Origin: Streptomyces sp. CMB-StM0423
GTDB lineage: Bacteria; Actinomycetota; Actinomycetes; Streptomycetales; Streptomycetaceae
DNA: 64,000 nucleotides
Direction: 5' to 3'
Assembly: GCF_002847285.1 (NCBI RefSeq)
Contig: NZ_CP025407.1
Span: 4,744,501-4,808,500 of the forward strand
The position numbers and the translations under genes were made by a program. Shown in pieces: positions 44,868 through 53,153 of this stretch. The notes under the pieces are model-generated. The model worked only from the letters and a program-made list of their open reading frames with translations, was not told the DNA's origin and made no database searches. The stretch's first letter is position 1. The number at the start of each line of letters is the position of its first letter.

Positions 44868-46613
44868 GTGCTCGTCCGAATCCTCCGCGCTCACCTGCGC
44901 CCGTACCGCCGGGACCTCGGCTGGATCGTGGCGCTGCAGCTCGTCGCGACCGTGACGACCCTCTATCTCCCCACGCTCAACGCCGACATCATCGACCACG
45001 GCGTCATCCCCGGTGACAACGGCTACATCCTGCGCACCGGCGGCTGGATGATCGTCTTCAGCGTGGTGCAGTTCTGCGCGGCCGGCTGCGCCGTGTTCCT
45101 CGGCGCCCGTACGGCCACCGCCCTCGGCCGGGACATGCGCGCCTCGGTCTTCGACCGGGTGCAGTCCTTCTCCGCCCGTGAGATGGCCCACTTCGGCGCC
45201 CCGTCGCTCATCACGCGCACCACGAACGACGTGCAGCAGATCCAGATGCTCGCCCTGATGACGTTCACGATGATGGTCGCGGCGCCGATCATGTGCGTCG
45301 GCGGCATCGTCATGGCGCTCAACCAGGACGTGCCGCTGACGTCCCTGCTGCTCGTCGTCGTGCCCGCGGTGGGCGTCGTCGTGACGCTGATCGTGCGCCG
45401 TATGCGCCCGCTGTTCCGCAGCATGCAGAAGCGCATCGACGAGGTGAACCGGATCATGCGCGAGCAGATCACCGGCATCCGCGTCATCCGCGCCTTCGTC
45501 CGCGACGGACACGAGCAGCGCCGCTTCGGCAGGGCGAACACCGACCTGATGGACGTGGGCGTACGGGCCGGGAGGCTGCTGGCGCTGCTGTTCCCCACCC
45601 CGATGCTCGCGGTGAACCTGTCGAGCGTCGCCGTCGTCTGGTTCGCGGCCGGGCGGATCGACAGCGGCGCCATGGACGTCGGTGCGCTCACGGCGTTCCT
45701 GTCCTACCTCATGTACATCCTCATGAGCGTGATGATGGCCACCTTCATGTTCATGATGATCCCGCGCGCGGAGGTCTGCGCCGAGCGGATCCAGGAGGTG
45801 CTGGACACCGAGTCGTCGGTCGTCCCGCCCGCGGCTCCGGTGCCCGCGGCGGCCGAGCCGCGCGAGCGCGGCCGGCTCGACGTCCGCGGCGTCGAGTTCC
45901 GCTACCCGGGCGCCGAGGAGCCGGTGCTCAGGGACGTCGACCTGGAGGCCCGGCCGGGGCGTACGACGGCGGTCATCGGCAGCACCGGCAGCGGCAAGTC
46001 GACGCTGCTGGCGCTCGTGCCCCGGCTCTTCGACGCCACCGGGGGCAGCGTCGCGGTGGGCGGCGTGGACGTACGGGACCTGGATCCGGCGGCGCTGGCG
46101 CTGGCCATCGGCTACGTGCCGCAGAAGCCGTACCTCTTCAGCGGCACCGTCGCCTCGAACCTCCGCTACGGCAAGCCCGACGCCACCGACGAGGAGCTGT
46201 GGGACGCGCTGCGCACCGCGCAGGCGGCGGACTTCGTCCGGGAGATGGACGGCGGCCTCGACGCGGCCGTCGCGCAGGGCGGCTCGAACGTCTCGGGCGG
46301 CCAGCGGCAGCGCCTGGCGATCGCCCGCGCGCTGGTGCACCGCCCCGACATCTACCTCTTCGACGACTCCTTCTCCGCCCTCGACTACGCCACGGACGCC
46401 GCCCTGCGCGCGGCCCTCGCGGGCCGGCTCGGGGACGCGACGGTCGTGATCGTCGCCCAGCGGGTCGCGACGATCCGGGACGCGGACCGGATAGTGGTCC
46501 TGGACGGGGGCCGGGTGGCGGGCGCGGGGACGCACGCGGAGCTGATGGCGGCGAACGAGACGTACCGCGAGATCGTGCTCTCGCAGCTCACCGAGAAGGA
46601 GGCGGCCGCATGA
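44868..46613 (+). CDS. ABC exporter half-transporter 1 (degenerate Walker B)
   Basis: A 581-residue type IV exporter half: six membrane helices then a nucleotide-binding domain. Walker A GSTGSGKST, signature NVSGGQRQRLAIARA, Walker B IYLFDDSFSALD, with Asp replacing the catalytic Glu. It pairs with the next gene, whose signature is degenerate, a combination typical of heterodimeric exporters such as TM287/288. GTG 44868 lacks a ribosome-binding site, and TACGCT ends six bases upstream, suggesting a leaderless start. Its stop overlaps ATG 46610. Confidence 0.93.
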   Translation: MLVRILRAHLRPYRRDLGWIVALQLVATVTTLYLPTLNADIIDHGVIPGDNGYILRTGGWMIVFSVVQFCAAGCAVFLGARTATALGRDMRASVFDRVQSFSAREMAHFGAPSLITRTTNDVQQIQMLALMTFTMMVAAPIMCVGGIVMALNQDVPLTSLLLVVVPAVGVVVTLIVRRMRPLFRSMQKRIDEVNRIMREQITGIRVIRAFVRDGHEQRRFGRANTDLMDVGVRAGRLLALLFPTPMLAVNLSSVAVVWFAAGRIDSGAMDVGALTAFLSYLMYILMSVMMATFMFMMIPRAEVCAERIQEVLDTESSVVPPAAPVPAAAEPRERGRLDVRGVEFRYPGAEEPVLRDVDLEARPGRTTAVIGSTGSGKSTLLALVPRLFDATGGSVAVGGVDVRDLDPAALALAIGYVPQKPYLFSGTVASNLRYGKPDATDEELWDALRTAQAADFVREMDGGLDAAVAQGGSNVSGGQRQRLAIARALVHRPDIYLFDDSFSALDYATDAALRAALAGRLGDATVVIVAQRVATIRDADRIVVLDGGRVAGAGTHAELMAANETYREIVLSQLTEKEAAA

Positions 46614-46654
46614 GTACGCCGCCGAAGGAGCCCGCGAAGGAGGCCGCGGCATGA
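46610..46654 (+). CDS. 14-codon mini-ORF bridging the two exporter genes
   Basis: ATG 46610 overlaps the stop of the first ABC gene (ATGA). The frame reads MSTPPKEPAKEAAA and its own stop overlaps ATG 46651 of the second ABC gene (ATGA again). The peptide resembles the start of the second ABC protein (MSAPAKEPAKQPS), so the 41-base segment looks like a tandem duplication of the junction. It may only serve to pass ribosomes from one gene to the next. Confidence 0.5.
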   Translation: MSTPPKEPAKEAAA

Positions 46655-48561
46655 GTGCGCCGGCGAAGGAGCCCGCGAAACAGCCGTCGCCGCCCGGTCC
46701 GCGTCCCGGCGGCGGGGGGCCCATGCGGATGTTCAGCGGCCCGCCCGTCGAGCGCTCCCTCGACTTCCGCGGCTCCGCCGTCCGCCTCCTGCGCACCCTG
46801 CGCCCCGACCGCAGCCTGATCCGCGTCATCCTCGTCCTCGGCGCCGCCAGCGTCGCGCTCACCGTCGCGGGCCCGAAGCTCCTCGGCCACGCCACCGACC
46901 TCGTCGTCGCCGGCGTCTACGGCGACCGCGTCGACACCGGCTCCGCGCGTGCCAGCGACGGCATCGACTTCGACGCGGTCGGCCGGACGCTGCTGTGGGC
47001 GGCCCTGGTGTACGTCGCGGCGTGGGGCCTCGGGCTCGCGCAGGCGCGGCTGACGGCGGTGGTCGTGCAGCGGGCGGTCTTCCGGCTGCGCGAGGAGGTG
47101 GAGGCGAAGCTGTCGCGGTTGCCGCTCTCGTACTTCGACCGCCACCAGCGGGGCGAGATCCTCTCCCGTACGACCAACGACATCGACAACGTCGGGCAGT
47201 CGCTGCAGCAGACCATGAGCCAGATCGTGACGTCGCTGCTGACGATCGCCGGGGTGCTGGCGGTGATGTTCTGGATCTCGCCGCTGCTGGCGCTGGTCGC
47301 GCTGGTGACCGTGCCGCTGTCGATCACGGTGGCGACGCGGGTCGGCAAGCGGGCGCAGCCGCAGTTCGTGGCGCAGTGGGCGTCCACGGGCAAGCTGAAC
47401 GCGCACATCGAGGAGATGTACACCGGGCACTCGCTGGTGCAGGTCTTCGGCCGCCGGAAGGAGGCGGCGGAGACGTTCCGGAAGGAGAACGACGAGCTGT
47501 TCCGGGCCGGCTACCGGGCGCAGTTCATCTCCGGGCTGATCCAGCCGGCGATGATGTGCATAGGCAACCTCAACTACGTGCTGGTCGCCGTCGTCGGCGG
47601 GCTGCGGGTCGCCTCGGGGTCGCTGTCGATCGGCGACGTGCAGGCGTTCGTGCAGTACTCGCGGCAGTTCAGCCAGCCGCTGGGGCAGATCGCGTCGATG
47701 GCGAACCTGGTGCAGTCGGGCGTCGCGTCGGCGGAGCGGGTCTTCGAGCTGCTGGACGCGGACGAGCAGGAGCCGGACGCCGCCGTTCCGGCCCGCCCGG
47801 CATCGCCGGTGCGGGGGGAGGTGGCGTTCGAGGGCGTCTCGTTCTCGTACGACCCGGAGAAACCGCTGATCGAGGACCTGTCGCTGACGGTGCGCCCGGG
47901 CCAGACGGTGGCGATCGTCGGCCCGACGGGGGCAGGGAAGACGACGCTGGTGAACCTGCTGATGCGGTTCTACGAGGTGGACGGCGGCCGGATCCTGCTC
48001 GACGGCGTGAACGTGGCGGAGATGAGCCGCGAGGAGCTGCGGGCGCAGATCGGGATGGTGCTCCAGGACACGTGGCTGTTCGGCGGCACGATCGCGGAGA
48101 ACATCGCGTACGGGGCGCCGGCGGGCACACCGCAGGAGAAGATCGTCGCCGCCGCGAAGGCCACCCACGTGGACCGCTTCGTCCGCACCCTCCCGGACGG
48201 CTACGACACGGTGATCGACGAGGAGGGCACGGGCGTCTCGGCGGGCGAGAAGCAGCTCGTCACCATCGCCCGCGCGTTCCTCGCGGAACCGGCGATCCTG
48301 GTCCTGGACGAGGCGACGAGCTCGGTGGACACCCGCACGGAGGTCCTGATCCAGCACGCGATGGCGGAACTCCGCACGGGCCGCACGAGCTTCGTGATCG
48401 CCCACCGCCTCTCCACGATCCGCGACGCGGACGTGATCCTGGTGATGGAGTCGGGCACGATCGTGGAACAGGGCACGCACGAGGAACTCCTGGCCGCGGA
48501 GGGCACGTACGCGCGCCTGTACCAGGCGCAGTTCGCGGAGCCGGCAGCAGAAACGATCTAG
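46651..48561 (+). CDS. ABC exporter half-transporter 2
   Basis: A 636-residue type IV exporter half with a Pro-rich N-terminus, six membrane helices and a nucleotide-binding domain. Walker A GPTGAGKTT, Walker B ILVLDEATSSVD with the catalytic Glu, but a degenerate signature VSAGEKQLV in place of LSGGQ. It complements the first half, giving one active and one degenerate ATP site per dimer. The substrate may be a drug or lipid; it cannot be told from sequence. Confidence 0.94.
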   Translation: MSAPAKEPAKQPSPPGPRPGGGGPMRMFSGPPVERSLDFRGSAVRLLRTLRPDRSLIRVILVLGAASVALTVAGPKLLGHATDLVVAGVYGDRVDTGSARASDGIDFDAVGRTLLWAALVYVAAWGLGLAQARLTAVVVQRAVFRLREEVEAKLSRLPLSYFDRHQRGEILSRTTNDIDNVGQSLQQTMSQIVTSLLTIAGVLAVMFWISPLLALVALVTVPLSITVATRVGKRAQPQFVAQWASTGKLNAHIEEMYTGHSLVQVFGRRKEAAETFRKENDELFRAGYRAQFISGLIQPAMMCIGNLNYVLVAVVGGLRVASGSLSIGDVQAFVQYSRQFSQPLGQIASMANLVQSGVASAERVFELLDADEQEPDAAVPARPASPVRGEVAFEGVSFSYDPEKPLIEDLSLTVRPGQTVAIVGPTGAGKTTLVNLLMRFYEVDGGRILLDGVNVAEMSREELRAQIGMVLQDTWLFGGTIAENIAYGAPAGTPQEKIVAAAKATHVDRFVRTLPDGYDTVIDEEGTGVSAGEKQLVTIARAFLAEPAILVLDEATSSVDTRTEVLIQHAMAELRTGRTSFVIAHRLSTIRDADVILVMESGTIVEQGTHEELLAAEGTYARLYQAQFAEPAAETI

Positions 48562-48650
48562 GTCACCCGCGCGAGTGGACTCCGTCCCGGACCGATGATC
48601 GGCCCGGCGCGGACGGGGGAGACTGGCCGCGACCCGGAAGGGGGCGCACC

Positions 48651-49250
48651 ATGACGGTTATGGCAGAGCCCACGGCACGCACATCACAGATGACGGTCGA
48701 GGATTTCGAGGAGATCGCCAAGGCTGCCGGGAAGCTGAACGACGCCGTCAGGTTCGAGTTCATCGACGGACGGATCGGAGTCAAGGGCGTGCCGGACGGA
48801 GATCACAATGAGATCGTCGGATGGCTGCTGGAAGAGTGCGTTCAGAGTGGGAACGGCCTGCGGCCGTATACGAGCGACCTCGGTCTCGAAGTTGGCGAGT
48901 ACCGCAACGGCCGCGCAACGCCGGACCTTGCGTTCGCCCCGAAACGCAGCTTCACCGGGCAGGGCGACTGGGCCGATCCCGCTCCCCTCGCGATGGTCGT
49001 TGAAGTGACCTCGTACGACTCGGACACCCACCGGCGGGACCGTCAGGACAAGCCTGTCGCGTACGCGGCCGCCGGCGTTCCGGTCTACCTGCTCATCGAC
49101 CGCGACACGTGCGTTCTCACGGCGTACAGCGAGCCGTCATCGGAGGGCTACCGCGTCACACGCACCGCGAAGTTCGGCGAGAAGCTAGTCCTCCCCGACC
49201 CCGTGGGGATCGGACTCGACACCGAGGAACTCAAGGACTACGTCCGCTGA
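48651..49250 (+). CDS. Uma2-family (DUF820) nuclease-fold protein
   Basis: A 199-residue protein of the Uma2/DUF820 family with a PD-(D/E)xK nuclease-like core: Asp in GRATPDLAFAP, Glu in MVVEVTSYDSDTHRRDR, and Lys in QDKPVAYAAAGVPVYLLID. Most Streptomyces carry many copies and their biological role is unclear. ATG 48651 follows GGAAGGGGG. The last 20 bases overlap the convergent hydrolase gene. Confidence 0.92.
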   Translation: MTVMAEPTARTSQMTVEDFEEIAKAAGKLNDAVRFEFIDGRIGVKGVPDGDHNEIVGWLLEECVQSGNGLRPYTSDLGLEVGEYRNGRATPDLAFAPKRSFTGQGDWADPAPLAMVVEVTSYDSDTHRRDRQDKPVAYAAAGVPVYLLIDRDTCVLTAYSEPSSEGYRVTRTAKFGEKLVLPDPVGIGLDTEELKDYVR

Positions 49251-50172
49251 CGGCCTCCGTCGTCCACGCCGCGATCCGTTCCAGCAGCTCCCCGCCCGCC
49301 GCGTTCTCCGCGTGGGCGAAGTCCTCCTCCAGCCACAGTTCCGCCGTGTCCGGGTCCGCCGCCGCGGCCAGGGCGTGGGGATGGTCCACGGGGAAGTACG
49401 TGTCCCGGGTGCCGTGGACGATCAGCAGCGGGGTCGGGGCGATCAGGGGGGCCGCGGCCGTGGGCGAGAGGGGTTCCGGGTTCCAGCGGCGGTGGTGGAT
49501 GCGGGTCTTCAGGGCGAGGCGGGAGACCGCGCGGCCCGTACGGCGTTCCACTATCCAGTGCAGCCGCCGCATCGGCGCCGTGCCCCGGTAGTACCAGCGG
49601 GCCGGCGAGCTGACCGACACGACGGCGTCCGCGTACGGGACCGGGCCCGGGGCGGCGTCCCCGCCGGCTCCCGCGGCGGCGTTTCCGTACGCCCCCGTGC
49701 GCCCCTCGCGCCCCCCGCGCTCCCGTTCGTCGCCCCGCGCCTCCGGGCGATACAGCGCGCCGTGGCGCAGCACCACCGAGCCGCCCATCGAGAACCCCAC
49801 CGTCGCCACCCGGGCGTGCCCCAGCGACCTGGCCCACGCCACCGCCGCCGCCAGGTCCAGCACCTCCCGGTCCCCGACCGTCGACCGCCCGCCGGATCCG
49901 CCGTGGCCCCGGAACGAGAACGTCACCACCCCCGCACGCTGCGCGAACACCGCCGCCGCCCGGCGGATCGCCGGCCGCTCCAGGGCCCCCGTGAAGCCGT
50001 GCGCCACCACGATCGCCGGGGCGCCTGGACCCGGGCCCGGGACGTACGCCGCCTCGATCGGCACCCCGTCCGCCGCGCGCAGCAGCGCCGTACGGGAAGG
50101 GGGCGGACCGGGTGCGGCAGGACCGGGCGCGGCGTCTCGTCGGCCGGACGAGGCCGCGGAGGTGGAGCTCAT
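49231..50172 (-). CDS. Alpha/beta hydrolase
   Basis: A 313-residue serine hydrolase. The nucleophile elbow is GFSMGGSVV, the acid lies in HGTRDTYFPVDH and the His in EDFAHAENAAGG. The oxyanion-type segment is VVAHGFTGALERPAI. An inserted Gly/Arg-rich loop sits mid-protein (residues about 150-180). Start 50172 gives a 30-residue Ser/Pro-rich lead. Divergent from glnR. Substrate unknown. Confidence 0.85.
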   Translation of the reverse strand: MSSTSAASSGRRDAAPGPAAPGPPPSRTALLRAADGVPIEAAYVPGPGPGAPAIVVAHGFTGALERPAIRRAAAVFAQRAGVVTFSFRGHGGSGGRSTVGDREVLDLAAAVAWARSLGHARVATVGFSMGGSVVLRHGALYRPEARGDERERGGREGRTGAYGNAAAGAGGDAAPGPVPYADAVVSVSSPARWYYRGTAPMRRLHWIVERRTGRAVSRLALKTRIHHRRWNPEPLSPTAAAPLIAPTPLLIVHGTRDTYFPVDHPHALAAAADPDTAELWLEEDFAHAENAAGGELLERIAAWTTEAVSGRSP

Positions 50173-50192
50173 GTGGGCTATTCTGACGTGTG

Positions 50193-50225
50193 AAGGACCC
50201 GGGCAAGGTTGCCCCCGGGTCCTTT
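50193..50225 (+). terminator. Terminator-like hairpin in the glnR upstream region
   Basis: Arm AAGGACCCGGG (50193-50203) pairs with 50214-50224 around a 10-base loop, followed by TTTCGTG. It lies between the divergent hydrolase start and the glnR mini-ORF, so it could attenuate transcription into glnR rather than end a gene. Confidence 0.55.
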
Positions 50226-50261
50226 CGTGCTTTCATGCCACCTTCTGAGGAGGCCGACCAC

Positions 50262-50336
50262 ATGGGCAAACGCAGAGGCAGAGCCGAGACCGAGACGACA
50301 GCGACCGGCGTCCCCCACCGGGAGGTGCGCCCGTGA
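50262..50336 (+). CDS. 24-residue upstream ORF coupled to glnR
   Basis: ATG 50262 has a strong GAGGAGG nine to fifteen bases upstream and encodes MGKRRGRAETETTATGVP then HREVRP. Its stop overlaps the glnR start (GTGA, 50333-50336). glnR itself has only a weak site (GGGAGG inside this frame). The layout suggests translational coupling. An in-frame ATG at 50235 lacks a ribosome-binding site. Confidence 0.5.
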   Translation: MGKRRGRAETETTATGVPHREVRP

Positions 50337-51070
50337 GTTCTCTGCTGCTTCTGACCAACGCCCTGCAGCCCTCCGCCGAGGTGCTCCCCGCGCTCGGGCT
50401 GCTGCTCCACAACGTGCGCGTGGCCCCCGCCGAGGGACCCGCCCTGATCGACACCCCAGGTGCCGACGTCATCCTCGTCGACGGCCGCCGCGACCTGCCG
50501 CAGGTGCGCAGCCTGTGCCAGTTGCTGCGGTCCACGGGCCCCGGCTGTCCGCTGATCCTCGTCGTGACGGAGGGCGGGCTCGCCGCCGTCACCGCCGAGT
50601 GGGGCGTGGACGACGTACTGCTGGACACCGCGGGTCCCGCCGAGGTGGAGGCGCGGCTGCGGCTCGCGCTGGGCCGGCAGCAACTGCCCGCCGACGAGAG
50701 CCCCACCGAGATCCGCAACGGCGATCTGACGGTGGACGAGGCCACGTACAGCGCGAAGCTGAAGGGGCGGGTGCTGGACCTGACCTTCAAGGAGTTCGAG
50801 CTGCTGAAGTACCTGGCGCAGCACCCGGGGCGGGTGTTCACCCGGGCCCAGTTGCTCCAGGAGGTCTGGGGCTACGACTACTTCGGCGGCACCCGCACCG
50901 TCGACGTCCACGTGCGGCGGCTGCGGGCGAAGCTCGGCCCCGAGCACGAGTCGCTGATCGGCACGGTACGGAACGTGGGATACCGCTTCGTCGTGCCGGA
51001 GAAGGCCGAGAAGAAGTCGGAGAAGCATGAGCAGAAGGGCGTCGCGCAGGAGGTGCGGCACCGCGCGTAG
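50333..51070 (+). CDS. glnR: GlnR, orphan OmpR-type regulator of nitrogen metabolism
   Basis: A 245-residue regulator. The atypical receiver (residues 1-120; SSLLLLTNALQPSAEVLPA, ILVDGRRDLPQVRSLC) lacks a cognate kinase, and the C-terminal winged helix has LTFKEFELLKYLAQHPGRVF and TVDVHVRRLRAKLGPEHES. This matches Streptomyces GlnR, which activates glnA, amtB and other ammonium genes and represses alternatives. GTG 50333 starts the conserved MSSLLLLTN. A short upstream frame overlaps this start. Confidence 0.95.
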   Translation: MSSLLLLTNALQPSAEVLPALGLLLHNVRVAPAEGPALIDTPGADVILVDGRRDLPQVRSLCQLLRSTGPGCPLILVVTEGGLAAVTAEWGVDDVLLDTAGPAEVEARLRLALGRQQLPADESPTEIRNGDLTVDEATYSAKLKGRVLDLTFKEFELLKYLAQHPGRVFTRAQLLQEVWGYDYFGGTRTVDVHVRRLRAKLGPEHESLIGTVRNVGYRFVVPEKAEKKSEKHEQKGVAQEVRHRA

Positions 51071-51145
51071 GTAAGCCTCCCTGGGCTGGCCGGGGCATCA
51101 CGGAGGCGGGGTAGTGCCGGGAGTCATCACGCGTAGACTTGCGCC

Positions 51146-52162
51146 GTGGCCAAGGTGACGCGGGACGACGTGGCACGGCTGGCGGGGACCTCGACCGCGG
51201 TCGTGAGCTACGTCATCAACAACGGACCCCGGCCGGTCGCCCCGGCCACCCGGGAGCGGGTGCTCGCGGCGATAAAGGAGCTGGGCTACCGCCCGGACCG
51301 CGTGGCGCAGGCCATGGCCTCGCGGCGTACGGACCTCATCGGCATGATCGTGCCGGACGCGCGGCAGCCGTTCTTCGGCGAGATGGCGCACGCGGTGGAG
51401 CAGGCGGCGTCCGAGCGCGGCAAGATGGTGCTCGTCGGCAACTCCGACTATCTCGACGACCGCGAGGTCCACTATCTGCGGGCGTTCCTCGGGATGCGCG
51501 TCTCCGGCCTGATCCTCGTCAGCCAGGGCCCGAGCGCGGCCGCGGCGGCCGAGATCGACGCGTGGGACGCGCGGGTGGTGCTCATGCACGAGCGCCGGGA
51601 CCAGCCGGAGGACCTGGTCGTCGTCACGGACGACGTCGGCGGCGCGCGGCTGGCGACGAGCCACCTGCTGGAGCACGGCCACGCGTACGTGGCCTGCCTG
51701 GGCGGCGTCGAGACGACCCCGACGACGGGCGACCCGGTGACCGACCACGTGGAGGGCTGGCGCATCGCGATGCGCGCGGCGGGCCGCTCGACGGAGGGCC
51801 GGCTCTTCCAGTCCCCGTACAACCGCTACGACTCCTACCAGGTCGGCCTGAAGCTCCTCTCCGGCCCCGACCGCCCGCCGGCCATCTTCTGCGCGACCGA
51901 CGACCAGGCCATCGGCCTCCTCCGCGCGGCCCGGGAACTCCGCATAGACGTCCCGGGCGAACTCGCGGTGGCGGCCTTCGACAACGTCAAGGAGGCGGGC
52001 CTCACGGACCCGCCCCTGACGACGGTCGCCTCGGACCGCCCGGCGATGGCCCGCGCGGCGGTGGACCTGGTCCTGGACGAAACCCCCCTGGCCACCCGCC
52101 GCGAACGCCTCAAGCAGTTCCCCTCCCAGTTGGTCACCCGCCGCTCCTGCGGCTGCCCGTAG
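51146..52162 (+). CDS. LacI-family regulator
   Basis: A 338-residue LacI/GalR regulator with HTH at residues 3-25 (KVTRDDVARLAGTSTAVVSY), the hinge segment YRPDRVAQAMASRRT and a periplasmic-binding-type ligand domain (LIGMIVPDARQPFFGEM, AIFCATDDQAIGLL, VAAFDNVKEAGLTDPPLTTV). GTG 51146 has no ribosome-binding site; TAGACT (51134-51139) ends six bases upstream, suggesting a leaderless transcript. I recall the same glnR-lacI order in S. coelicolor. Ligand unknown. Confidence 0.93.
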   Translation: MAKVTRDDVARLAGTSTAVVSYVINNGPRPVAPATRERVLAAIKELGYRPDRVAQAMASRRTDLIGMIVPDARQPFFGEMAHAVEQAASERGKMVLVGNSDYLDDREVHYLRAFLGMRVSGLILVSQGPSAAAAAEIDAWDARVVLMHERRDQPEDLVVVTDDVGGARLATSHLLEHGHAYVACLGGVETTPTTGDPVTDHVEGWRIAMRAAGRSTEGRLFQSPYNRYDSYQVGLKLLSGPDRPPAIFCATDDQAIGLLRAARELRIDVPGELAVAAFDNVKEAGLTDPPLTTVASDRPAMARAAVDLVLDETPLATRRERLKQFPSQLVTRRSCGCP

Positions 52163-52174
52163 GGGGTCTGGGCG

Positions 52175-52600
52175 TCAACCCCGCCCGCCCGGAAGCCGCA
52201 GCTCCACCCACACGCACTTCCCGATCCCACCCGCGCGCCGATACGTCCCCCACCCATCCGCCAGCGCGTCGACGAGCGCCAGCCCGCGCCCGCTCTCGTC
52301 GTCGTCGCCCGCGATGCGGGGCTGGGGCCAGTCGTCGTTGGCGTCGCCGACTTCGAGCCGCAGGCATCCGACCTCAAGCGTGAACCGCGTACCCACACGC
52401 CGTCCCGGCGGAACCCGTCCGTGACACACCGCGTTGGTGACCAGTTCGGAGAGCAGCAGCACGGCCGTCTCTGCCGTCCGGCTGTCGACCTCCAACGAGC
52501 GAGTTGGATCCGCAGCACGTCCCGCGCTCGGCCCGGACTCTTCCGGTGACGAGTGAACAGATGGGCGGCGGTGGCAAGGCGAAGGTCGTGGGCGGTGGCG
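52175..52600 (-). pseudogene. ATP-binding (HATPase_c_2) gene remnant
   Basis: The C-terminal two-thirds of an anti-sigma-like ATPase read cleanly to stop 52175: N box TAETAVLLLSELVTNAVCHG, G box ESGRGLALVDALADGWG, end VWVELRLPGGRG. Its N-terminal part (SPGRARDVLRIQLARW) lies upstream in a different frame, with the shift near 52497. Further 5' the sequence runs without a break into the methyltransferase exon. The 5' border at about 52600 is an estimate. Confidence 0.7.
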
Positions 52601-53025
52601 TCCTCCGCGACGAACTGCAGGACGCCGCAGAGGACCAGCGCCACCGGCCGGGTGAAGTCCAGTGTCTCCGCGGCCCCCGCCAGGATCCGCCGCGGGTCGC
52701 GGACGTCGGCGTCCAGGTAGGCCGTCGCGCCCTCGGGGGCGGAGTTCAGCAGGGCGCGGGCGTGGGCGAGGACCAGGGGGTCGTTGTCCACGTAGACGAT
52801 GCGGCACTCCGGTGCGATGCCCTGGGCCACGTCGTGGGTGTTGCTCGCCGTTGGCAGGCCCGTGCCGATGTCGAGGAACTGCCGGATGCCCGCCTCGCCG
52901 ACCAGGTACCGGACCGCGCGGTCCAGGAAGCGGCGGTTGCCGCGGGCGTTCTCACGGATCTCGGGGAAGTAGGCGGCGATCCGGTCGCCCATCTCCCGGT
53001 CGGGGGCGTAGTTGTCTTTGCCGCC
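52600..53025 (-). pseudogene. Methyltransferase copy 1, truncated 3' exon
   Basis: The 3' exon begins GGKDNYAPDREMGDRIAAYF and includes the SAM motif QFLDIGTGLPTASNTH and VYVDNDPLVLAHARALL, typical of the Streptomyces DUF574/Methyltransf_19 family. It is cut after VALVLCGVLQFVAED, losing about the last 100 residues, and fuses in frame to the ATP-binding remnant. The 5' exon is at 55203-55292, on the other side of the group II intron. Even after splicing the product would be a truncated chimera. Confidence 0.75.
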
Positions 53026-53088
53026 GTGAAGTCGGCCCGGGGCGCGGTTCCGGTCTTTCGACCGGCCCGTTTCCCCGAACCGCTTCCC

Positions 53089-53122
53089 GAACCCGCCGTG
53101 CGCGTCTCCGCGCAACGGGCTC
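53089..53122 (-). ncRNA. Group II intron domain V, copy 1
   Basis: On the minus strand: GAGCCCGTTGCGCG, tetraloop GAGA, then CGCGCACGGCGGGTTC. It is exactly 34 nt, with the catalytic AGC triad in the lower stem, a two-base bulge region and a GNRA-type loop. Confidence 0.88.
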
Positions 53123-53153
53123 TCCGCAAGTCCCGTTTGGGAACGATGATGCG

